From: Patiria pectinifera
Taxonomy: Eukaryota; Echinodermata; Asteroidea; Valvatida; Asterinidae
Assembly: GCA_029964075.1 (NCBI GenBank)
Contig: CM057137.1
Span: forward strand, 806,001-870,000
Direction of reading: 5' to 3'
Length of the DNA stretch: 64,000 nt
Of this stretch, positions 38,001 through 47,600 are shown one piece after another. Numbering within the stretch: the first letter of the stretch is position 1; each line of letters starts with the position of its first letter. Under the pieces are notes generated by a model. The model made no database searches. It saw only the letters and a list, made by a program, of their open reading frames with translations, and was not told the origin of the DNA. The position numbers and the translations under genes are program-made.

Positions 38001-41000
38001 TTTCAAACAAAAGTCGCATTTACTGTAAAATTGAAGTTTTTAAATACTGATTGATGGCCTTCTTTGGGATTTTAAACTGAAAATTATGTTTTTTAACCAG
38101 GTAATATCCTAAATTTGATAATATATTTTCTCATGTTTTCTACCTTCACAGAAATTCAGCTAACCACAGAATATCAGCTAACCAATGACTCCACGAAAGT
38201 AATGACGTCCATGGTAACAGAGACATCTGAAGGTGAGATTGGGATGTGTTTTTCTCCATATTTGTTTCGGTCATCTTTTCTACTAATTCAACCCTCGTGC
38301 ATCTAAAATGTCACCACCTTTGAAGTGTGAGATTTTAATGTCGCCATATGAGCCAAGGTTCTCAGACGTTGAAGGCGTACCACCGCGTCCACTTGAGTGT
38401 GTCGAAGTCAACTAGACGATAAGTGGTTTGAGTGTACATGTTGTATCGGTATCTTTGTATTGCTTTGATGAATATTGCAATCTGTCCGTTATAGCGCTAC
38501 TGTCAATTTACATTGTGTTGTGCAGAAAATATAATCAATATTTTTTCTCCTGTTTTTTTGTTCAATTAAAGATACATCACGGAGCGGCATGATCACGCTA
38601 ATGGCTACAGACAGACGTATGTAAAGTATTCTGGGGTTTTTTCAAAAAATTTCGTCCGCACAATTATACTATTCTTAACCTTTCCTTTACACATCTTTCA
38701 TAAAATTTGGAAATATTTTGATAATTTGCAGTGGTTTCTTTTCTTTCACAGCCGTCCAAACAAAAACAACGAGTCCTGGTTTTACAGAAGGTTGGTTCAC
38801 TTTCTTTGTTCCTATTTGTGAAAATTGGTATGAGCTTTATTTATTATTTTTATGTCATCGAATTTTACCTTATAAAAAAATGTCATTACCTTATAAAAAC
38901 AGGTCTTATTTAATTTATAATGATTTTTCGGGAATTTCTTGTTTTTTACTTACTGCAGCAGTCCAAACGGAAAGAGTGAGTCCTGATTTTACCGCAGGTT
39001 GGTTCATTTTCTTTGTTTCTGTTTGTTAATTAATGTGTCAAATTCATCCACTATGTCTTCGAAATTTATGTTGTCTACAACTTTGATAAAAAAAAACCCA
39101 GAGATTTGCATCACTTTCACAACTTTGATTTTAACCTATGATAAAATCAATGATATATTCGGTGATTTTTCTTTCACAGCTGTCCCAACGGCAACAGTGA
39201 ATTCTTTGGTTACCGAAGGTTGGTTCAATTTCTTTGTTTCTAATTGTAAAATTATTTATAAACTTTATTCATTATCTTAAGCTTTCGAAATTAACTTTCT
39301 TTACATTTTTGATTAATCTATGATAATTTGCGACGATTTGTTGTTGTTTTTTTCCGCAGCCGTCCATACGGAATTAGTGACTTCTCTGTTTACAGAAGGT
39401 TTGTTCCATGTCTTTGTTTTTATTTGATTCATTCAATCCACTGTATCTTTTTGATGTTCTGGGGAAAAATAGTGGTGTGTGGAGAAGACTTTTTAGAAAA
39501 AGAAAAACCACAAGTGCATTTTTTTCTCATACCGTGTTCATGAAGTAAAATATTCAGCCCAAAAGTTAATCAAAACTATACATCGTCGTATTACAATGAT
39601 TGTATTCGAAACTAAACCATTAGAATAATATGATTGTTATTATTTCTCTCGGAAAGTAGTTTATCGCACTTTCGGTTCCCGATTTAATCAATCAAATCAG
39701 CCTAAGCGATCGAATGGTACCATTCCCCGTAATTATAATAATTATTATTATTAAAGCTGGTCAAAAATGGCATGTTCACATGCCCACTGATATCAATTTG
39801 CATCAATCAGAAAGTAACGATCGATGGTCGTCGTTGTTCCACACCACTGACGTGTTTTTTTCTCGGTGCATATTGCTGTTATTTTCCATTTGTATAGAAA
39901 CAACGGAGCAGAACCGAACGAATGCGCCGATGGCTACGGACGCGAAAGGTACTCGCAATTTTCATCATTTCAAAACTAGCAATTAATTTGTGCTCGAAGG
40001 GATCTGAGGACAAAGAAAAACAGTAAAGTTACAAAACAACAAAACAATTGTAGCATGACACATAATGGTTCCCATACAAAACACAATGCCCTTTCAAAGT
40101 TTCGTTTTAGTTTTAACTTATAAAGATTGGAAAGGGGAAGTTCTTGGATGTACAGTTAAATTTATTTTCATTTTTTTAATTTGGCGTGGTTCTAATTCAT
40201 AGCTGACACGTGACATACCCTATCCTGAACGTTTCAGATCAATTTGCTGGAACAATCCATCAATCAAAATAGATTATAAAATAAACAAGGCCCATCAAAC
40301 ATCATAGTTTAGTAATGCACTAGGAAATGAGAGCATTGCAAGATCCTTAAAATATACAGATAAGAAACTAAATTATGTGTTCATGTCATGTCACCATCTA
40401 AGAGCTTTATGTGTTGTTACTTATAACAGAATTTACAGTCGCCTCCCAAGCAGGAGTAACGTACGGAAATGTCACCTCGACGCCTTGGGAGAACATGACA
40501 ACATTACCACCGCCTGTCGGATTTCCCCGTGAACGTAAGTGGATCTAATCGGACGCAACAAATGCACTGGGATTGCTTCATTTATTGGAGAAAATCGAAT
40601 TTACATCAAACGGGTGGTCATGTACTGTAACTAGGAAGTACAGATGAGGTCTGAATTATATATTGCCTCTATTTCTTTCCAAATTAATCGCCTTACTTGA
40701 AAATATTGAGTTACTAAATTTTATAAGTGTCATTTCAGTTTATATATGTAAAGAAGAAATAAGCTTTACACTGCATCCGTCCTATGGGCCTTTTTTAAAT
40801 ACATGGTTTGAGTAAATTCTTCTGTTTTACCAAATTTACCCAAATCAAATAGCGCCCTCCCTTCTTACCGATATTTGTCTATAGATGGCGCTGTTTCACT
40901 AACACCTGCGCCCCTCACCACACCTGTTTCTCGTATGCATGGTGCATCTAATCGATTACCTGATTATGTCTGTTGCGTATAGAGATCGAAGCTCAGATAA

Positions 41001-42254
41001 TTGCAAAGGGTCATTTGTTTCGGTGGCATTTATTGTCATGAAAATTAAGCTTTGGCTATTTTGCATGCATAACTGGCACTCGTTGATGCAAGATATCCAC
41101 ATTTCGGTTATTTTCATGGCCTCATCCAATGTATCCCTCTATTGAAGTTGTTGTATGAACAGCCGTAATTTGAATGTGGCTTGATTTTTCTGGGTATCTC
41201 TCTAATTCAATTAATATTTCAGGACCTACAAGCATGCTGTGGTTGATCATCATTGTGGGAGCCGCCCTGTTTCTTTTTGTCGTCGTCTTGTTCATAGCTC
41301 TCCTGGTGGCATGCCGAAAGTAAGTAATAGTATGCGTTTATTTATAGGAATGTTTCTCATATCACTCATATTTTTAAAAAGAGAGAAAACGCAAACCATA
41401 TATGAATAGGATTAAACTTGATAATTATGTTGGTTGCATTGTAATTAACAAGAATGCAGGAAACTCTTCTTTCTTTTTTTTTGCTCTTTAACAGAACTGA
41501 ATGATAATGTTTTTTGTGCAAAAAGGAACCAGACTATTTTTCTTTCCAGCCTCGCTTTAATTACGTTGATGTAAATGGGAAAAAAAATCAGATGGTCGCA
41601 ACATGATAATGGTGTATTCGTATTCCTCCCATTATTTTTGTTTTGTGTGCACCTGTTTCCCCACAGAGAGCTTGCACAAAGCGCCCTCACTGTGGACAGA
41701 TATTGCTTTTTAAAATCAATGATAATGAAAGTTAAAAAAAAAATATTGGTGGGTGTGTCCCACCTGCAATTCGGTGAGCCTTTTCGCTTTAACTTTCAAA
41801 ATTATACCAATGAACATATTACTTGTAACATCCATTTTGCAGGAAAGCCAAACGAGATGAGACGATAAATTTCCAGGAGACTTCACAAATTCCTAGAATT
41901 GATGACATGTCACAGGTGAACTATGCTTACGAAGTTGAAGAAACGGACTCGCCCAACCAAAATGGCCGCCAAACATCCGGGTCACCGATCAGAATCAGTA
42001 CTTTGTACTCACAACAGGAGATCATGATAGAAAACAATAACGGCGGCATACATGAATATGCAAAGCCCGTTACTCCGGCGTACACCACCAGCCAATCGGG
42101 AACTGTGTCTAATGAATATTCATCACCCGTGCATCACCATGCCAGCAACGGCGAGGCTCGAACCGGGCCATCGGTTTACTTTGCCGACTTTCCGGAACCA
42201 GACTACAAAAATACGAGGCGGGAATCATATGTGGAAGTAGTCACCAAACTTTGA
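29023..42254 (+). CDS. WSC-double sushi-mucin stalk type I membrane protein, gene 5, 13 exons
   Basis: Exons are 29023-29098, 36246-36599, 37327-37689, 38152-38232, 38572-38616, 38752-38790, 38959-38997, 39180-39218, 39360-39398, 39898-39948, 40430-40534, 41223-41319 and 41843-42254. They give 579 residues. Exon 1 encodes a signal peptide (MSGLRRCMFVLHVAMVFFIS). Residues 26-143 are a 12-Cys WSC domain. Residues 144-264, all in one exon, hold two four-Cys sushi modules; the second has lost the usual middle spacing. Residues 265-410 are a Ser/Thr stalk built from eight small phase 1-1 exons, four of them 39 nt long and clearly duplicated. Residues 411-442 carry the membrane helix. The tail (443-579) has nine Tyr, including NYAY (Y472), EYAK, DYKN and SYVEV, and ends VTKL. 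The small 5' stalk exons are the least certain part, but each has consensus splice sites and keeps frame. Confidence 0.87.
30455..30620 (+). repeat. dispersed repeat, copy in gene 5 intron 1
   Basis: Matches 61965-62190. Shared blocks include CCGTGGACAGAACTTTAAAA, GTGTTTAAAATTCCG, GAATGATTCTTGTAC, AAAAGAAAGCTTA and TTTTTTTTACTCA. Same orientation in both. Confidence 0.75.
33385..33714. repeat. 165-bp perfect-length tandem duplication
   Basis: Copies 33385-33549 and 33550-33714 are exactly adjacent and 165 bp each, differing at only a few bases (for example TATTGCACC versus TTTTGTACC). Confidence 0.93.
34443..34559 (+). repeat. dispersed repeat, copy A (gene 5 intron 1)
   Basis: Matches 41494-41612 in the same orientation. 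Shared words include TGTGCAAAAAGGAACCAGAC, TTCCAGCCTCGCTTT, TTACGTTGAT and GCAACATGATAA. Confidence 0.75.
36749..37302. repeat. duplicated segment in gene 5 intron 2, second copy interrupted
   Basis: GCTCTATGGTGGCGCATCTA occurs at about 36749 and 36944. A longer block (AGAATAAAAGTGCATT to AGCAACATAGCT) occurs at about 36815-36946 and 37173-37302. The second copy is split by an insert of about 190 bp that starts with TTCAA-type repeats (near 36985-37025). Confidence 0.75.
38752..39398 (+). repeat. four tandemly duplicated 39-nt stalk exons of gene 5
   Basis: Exons 38752-38790, 38959-38997, 39180-39218 and 39360-39398 are each exactly 39 nt and phase 1-1. They encode 13-residue units: PVQTKTTSPGFTE, AVQTERVSPDFTA, AVPTATVNSLVTE and AVHTELVTSLFTE. 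The first codon of each unit is split across the preceding junction. The start of each following intron is also alike (GGTTGGTTC or GGTTTGTTC, then CTTTGTTT), so the exons were duplicated with their flanks. Any of them can be skipped without shifting the frame, so stalk length could vary by 13-residue steps. Confidence 0.85.
41494..41612 (+). repeat. dispersed repeat, copy B (gene 5 last intron)
   Basis: Second copy of the element at 34443-34559, same orientation; it lies between the membrane exon and the tail exon of gene 5. Confidence 0.75.
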
Positions 42255-42798
42255 ATTATCTCTGGTCTGGTTCCCCGAGAGCAGAGCAGTGTCCAAGTAC
42301 CGTCTTTTTGCTTTACATTTGGACCAGACCATTATGTCCCAGAGCATCTCTATTGTCTAATTATGTACACGCTTATTTTGAGCACAAAATACACTTGAAA
42401 AGGGAGGCCATGATTTTAGCAGTTACATACACCTGATGATAGAACGTGAATTTTAAAAGACTCAGGGATGTTTCGAGTCCATCACCCCTGCAAGTCCATC
42501 ACAAGTTCCTGCAAGTTCAGTCCCAATTCAAATCACAAGCTACTCAAATGAACTTGGATAAAACATTCCTTTGTTAATTCATCCACTGTTTCTTGTGATT
42601 TACTTGTGCATGATTGGATTTGTGATGGACTTGTTATTGATGCAACTACACCCTGCGATGACTGTTATAATAAGAACCATTGGAGTACACCACTCAAAAT
42701 AATGTTCCTTTTAGATGAGGACCTGTATGTAAACTGGAACACATTTGGTCAGTTGCACAGTGCCTTATATTTTGCACAACTCGTGTAGAGCGATACTA

Positions 42799-42804
42799 AA
42801 TAAA
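42799..42804 (+). terminator. candidate polyadenylation signal, gene 5
   Basis: AATAAA about 545 nt past the stop codon of gene 5. Confidence 0.45.
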
Positions 42805-43343
42805 AGAATGTATTTTAGAACAAATATATTTATAAAGCAACCTAAAAAAAACAATAGTATAATACCATTTACTAATGTAAGCCTTGTATACGATTTGTGT
42901 ATCGATGGTAAGCTCATTTTGAGCTCTACGCGCCTATGATTATTCAATAATTCATCATGTAATTATAATACTACGCAAACATTTATTACTTACTGAGTAG
43001 ACTTACCTGCGCTCCTTTTGGAATTAGCTTTTGATAATTGTGTTTCGAAATTAGCACTGGGTGTGTGTTGCATGCAGGGACAATATGTCAAAAAAGTGAC
43101 TTAAAGCGACTTGCCAGCCCTTCCTTTTATAACCAAAAGCTCAAATTGTATTAGATAATAACATCAAATAGTTAGATATATTTTAAAGTGAACTTACAAT
43201 GCTACTTGTGTAGGATGCATCGACATTTTGACATGATAATTGCACTCGCTAGATGAACTCTGCAAAAGAAATATCTTTTTAAATTTAAAACGAAGACAAC
43301 AATAAGATAAGTAAGATTTGAGGCTTTGCATAGTGGAGATACT

Positions 43344-43555
43344 AAATAATGAAAGGTTTGCGGAAACACCATGTGCGAATAATTTCTCAACTAAGAGAAT
43401 GGTTCTGAAAAGAACCAGAGGTATAAACTCGACGTTCCGGTCAGTATGCTCTGACCGTCTTCGGGAGAGTTTATACCTCTGGTTCTTTTCAGAACCATTC
43501 TCTTATTGTTGAGAAATTATTCGCACATGGTGTTTCCGCAAACCTTTCATTATTT
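43344..43555. repeat. long near-perfect inverted repeat (arms about 87 bp)
   Basis: Left arm 43344-43430 (AAATAATGAAAGG ... GTATAAACTC) and right arm 43467-43555 (GAGTTTATAC ... CCTTTCATTATTT) are reverse complements apart from a 2-nt difference. The 36-nt centre itself contains CGGTCAG...CTGACCG. No open frame spans it. A fold-back element or recent inverted duplication is likely. Confidence 0.93.
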
Positions 43556-44656
43556 ACAACAATAAGAGTAATGCATCTATGAAAGGAAACGGGCCTCTAA
43601 AGGGGAAGAGATCAAGTGTCACTTAGGAATCACATGTATGTATATTTCGATATCATTTGATCCTGACATTTTGTATTTATATTCATTTCCTGATGTGATT
43701 GGGTTCGATTTATCTTTGTAGCACGATCCAAAGAACTTTAAAGTTTACGAGGCTGAAGAGATATTTTGAATTTTATTTGGATATAAATTCTGGATCAGGA
43801 TTAATGCTGAAATATCACATAATGAAGAAAGTATCGTGGCTTCAATTTTCAAATGCTTTGCGTTGGTATATTCGGTTTATTCTCAAATCAAACACTTAGA
43901 AGCGACATGATTTACTTATGCTTGTTTATTTGACCGTTGTTACGAATTTAAAACAGTATGTTTTGCCACATATTCCGATTTTTTTTTTAAAACGGGACTT
44001 TTTTCAAATACAACAATATATCCTTATTATGACTACTGAAGTGTGTGATTTTAACTTATTTGCATATATTATCATCACGAGTACACTCAAAGGAAAGGGG
44101 AAAGAGCCGAAAGACCTTCAAAAATATTGTATACAAAATGGAGATCTCGTTTTGTATCCGCTGCTACTGAACTCTCGAAATTTATTTAGAAATTTAAGCC
44201 ACAATTATTCTGTACTGTCTTTACCTTATCCGACATTAGAATTATCCGATCTCTTTATGACAACTCCGACCGAAATTGCGCATTATGGGGAAAATATTCT
44301 ACACACAAAAGTCTACCGGCATAGTACAGCGAGGCATAAATAATGCTCTTGTAAAAACAGAATATTATAATTATGATAATTGTGTCTGGTGCCCCGACGT
44401 CTCCGTGCTCGTTCTCACATAAATCCGCGCAGTCGCAGTCGACCACGCAGATGATTTCTTTGTACTTTTACGACCGCGTCCGTCTGTCATACGCTAGTGA
44501 GGCCGACGTGTGCACGCACGGTACGACTGCAATGCATGTCAAACGCTTGGCGTTTATTGTGTACGTCCATTTTTGATGTGTTATTAAGCGAGTGAGCCTG
44601 ACATTGCGGCAATTAGTCGATGATTTCAGTGTGACTGTAGCACGGACCGGAGAAGG

Positions 44657-47600
44657 ATGCAAAGGAGACGATCAGGAGGAGCACCAGACTGGCGCATGGC
44701 TGAGACGATGGGCATGACAAAGGATTATTCACATGTTCTCTTCTGGCTTTTTAGCTTGCTGCTTTTAAATCTACACTGTCTTCCTGTCGCTTCACAAGGT
44801 ATGCAATTTCTCTCTTTTATAATCGATGTTTCTCTATAATTTAGGAGATATTGATACACATCTGATGCCCTTAAAAACACAAATATATAACATGACCAGT
44901 TAATGTAAATAAATGCATACTTTATATACTTGTAGCAATTAGTAAATTCATTTAACATTAAACAAATAAGAAATAAGTAAAATGCCCATTATTTGACAAT
45001 TTTTAAAATTGAGGCGTGGCAGAGTTATAGGCCTGTGCTGTTAAAACATGTATAGATTCAAAGCAATAGGCGAACGAGATATGAATAATTTATAGCTGTA
45101 TATTTTAATTACTATTTTTTTTAACAAACACGATGAATGGTATTCAAATAATATATACTCGGATTGGTAAATCATCAGATGCAGTTGGATAAATTTGCCT
45201 GAATCCGCAGAAAGCAAAGATGAAATACAATGTCTCTTTGAAAGACATAATTACATGGACGCTTTATTCCCATACAGCTACAGGTGTCCGTTCAGATACA
45301 CCTGATCATAAATATTCATTAGTGTAGATCATGCTGTTTCAATTTTCCATGCAGTTTTAATTAAGAGATGCGGGAGTTTAAACCCTCTGCCTGACAAAAC
45401 AATGGACGTGTTGGGACCTTGGGAGTTATATATTCGCAGGCCTAGATTACATATTATTTCTAAAATGTTTCATACAAGAATATCCCGAGGCGTAGGAACT
45501 AGGGCCTACTTCATTTTCTAGTCCATTTCACGACGGTGTGTACTCTGGCCTCATGCCGCGTCCCGAAGGACGAACTGGATCCGTCGTCCAAGCCCCGTCA
45601 AAATTATCGAGAGATATTGAATCCTAGAGATGGAACTGGGTCGTCGTAGTCAGTTGTTTTGATGAAAACAAAAGAGTTAAGTGCGGACGTCTCAGATGCA
45701 ATGTGTACAATCTCTTCGGCGGATTTATTTCAAATTCCACGCAGCTAAAGAAATCATAATAGAATCTGAGAAAACGTATAAATTTTAATATTCTTGAAAT
45801 AGAACTGTGAATTTGATTACTCCACATTTGAAATTCGCATTCCTTCAGCAAAATGAGTAAATTATGGGCAGGTGAACACTTCTTAAACTTATTACAGGTA
45901 AAGTATACGTCTTAAAGGGAAAATACAACATTTGCTTTTGCTGTAATTTTCAGAAATGGACGGATTTAGGGGTTAGTATTTTATAGCAAATATTGTTACA
46001 CTGATATGTTTGAAGTTATGTTGTCGTAAATGCTTGAAAAAAATAAGAAAAACAATCACGTTTCTGTGGTCTGGTTCCCTGACCCCACTTAAGATGAAAC
46101 GGAGCAATTCAGTAGACGTATTTTTTTTTAAACCTGTTTTTTTTCCCCAACGCTGGTCGGCTGGAATTTATCTGGAATTTATCTAATGTAGGGAATTACA
46201 TGTCAAATTATTGACGGAATTAAGGATTTGCTTGGCAACACCCTGTCTCAAGGCGCATTTTCTTTCCATGACAAACACCCGAGTTATGCATCTATTATTA
46301 ACCTCCTCTCCAGCGGTTTTAGTCTCTCACGTTACCATGTCACTGTGAGATTCAGAGCAAAGACGCCATGTGAAGGAGGCTACGCCCGTCTGGCACTTGA
46401 TCTTTCTCAGTATAAACCTCATGAATTTCGTATGACGGTGTCTTATATCGTATTGGTTTACTCATCAAATATGTATTCACACCCACTGCTATTGTCGAGC
46501 AGGTGACAGTACCAGGAAATAAATTGAAAATTATGCTTTGAGCTGAAAAAAAATTTTTGAAATCTTTTTTTGGCAAGTTTCAAGTCTGTTCTTTGTAAAA
46601 TAATGTTTTTGGCTCTATTTATTTTTAAGTACATTTTTTTCCTTCTAAATTAAGAGATTAATTAAGTTGACGTTAGATCCTTATAAGTTGTTGGCCTTAC
46701 ATTAGCATGTTTTATATCCCTATATTTTGTTCAAGTGTGCAATTTCGTTGCCTCAGTAAATCATCGACACAGGGAAATGTAATGTCAACATCGGCTTTCT
46801 TGTTATGACAAATTAATTGTAGACCAAAAAAAATAAAATCAACTTTCGTTTTTCATACTGTAATATTTCTACAGGAAACATGATGGAAGCAACCACAGAA
46901 AGTACAGTCACTACATCCCCTTTGGAAACAACTCACACTAGTGACGCAACCATGACGTCATTGGATATTAATACCACCCCCGGGACCACAGGTCAGTGCG
47001 ATTTATGTATTCTGTATCACCATCTGGGAGTTTTAGGTTTACACGGAAAAAATTATTCGTTTTTATTGAAGATCGTTCGTGAAACTGCAGCCAGACAATG
47101 AAGGTTTTATTGTGAAGCTAAATATACTTGGGGTTTTCTTTTTTTTTATGGACGGCGAATCAGATCTAATGCAGTTTTAATGAAAATCCACTTTGTAAAT
47201 TGAAGCGCATTTTCCTATTTTGTCCTATTTGTTCGTAGAGTCTCAGACAGAATTGGCAACAGAGATAATAACGGAGATCGAGAACGCTACAATGTTCCAA
47301 GAAGGTAAACATAATGCGTTCTTGATGTTAATATTATGATTACAAAGTATTTAATATGAGTAGCGAGTCAGTATCTTCTTGAGTTTATATTTGGAACCTC
47401 TTTAGATAACCGAACAATATTATTTTGGTCATTTATTTATATTATGTGTCTGTAAAGCTTTTCGTGTAATGTTTCCTATAGAGCTGCACACGGAATGGGT
47501 TACGGAGATGGCAACGGAGTTGGAGAACATGACGATATCACAAGGGGGTAATTTAAAAAGTCACTTAAAATTAAAGTTTCTATATGATGTAAAGAAGAAA

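Larger units (their letters stand above)
42255..44656. other. spacer between gene 5 and gene 6
   Basis: Gene 5 3' UTR, the palindrome at 43344-43555, and the gene 6 upstream region. An AT-driven open frame at 43918-44343 has no recognisable domain. Confidence 0.55.

Noticed and set aside
43918-44343. 141-residue frame between genes 5 and 6
   Set aside because: No recognisable domain, AT-rich codon use and no introns or homologue in the cluster; treated as chance.
46228-46506. Frame in gene 6 intron 1 as a replacement for the missing WSC/sushi exon
   Set aside because: Contains one Cys only, no WSC or sushi pattern and no suitable acceptor and donor pair.
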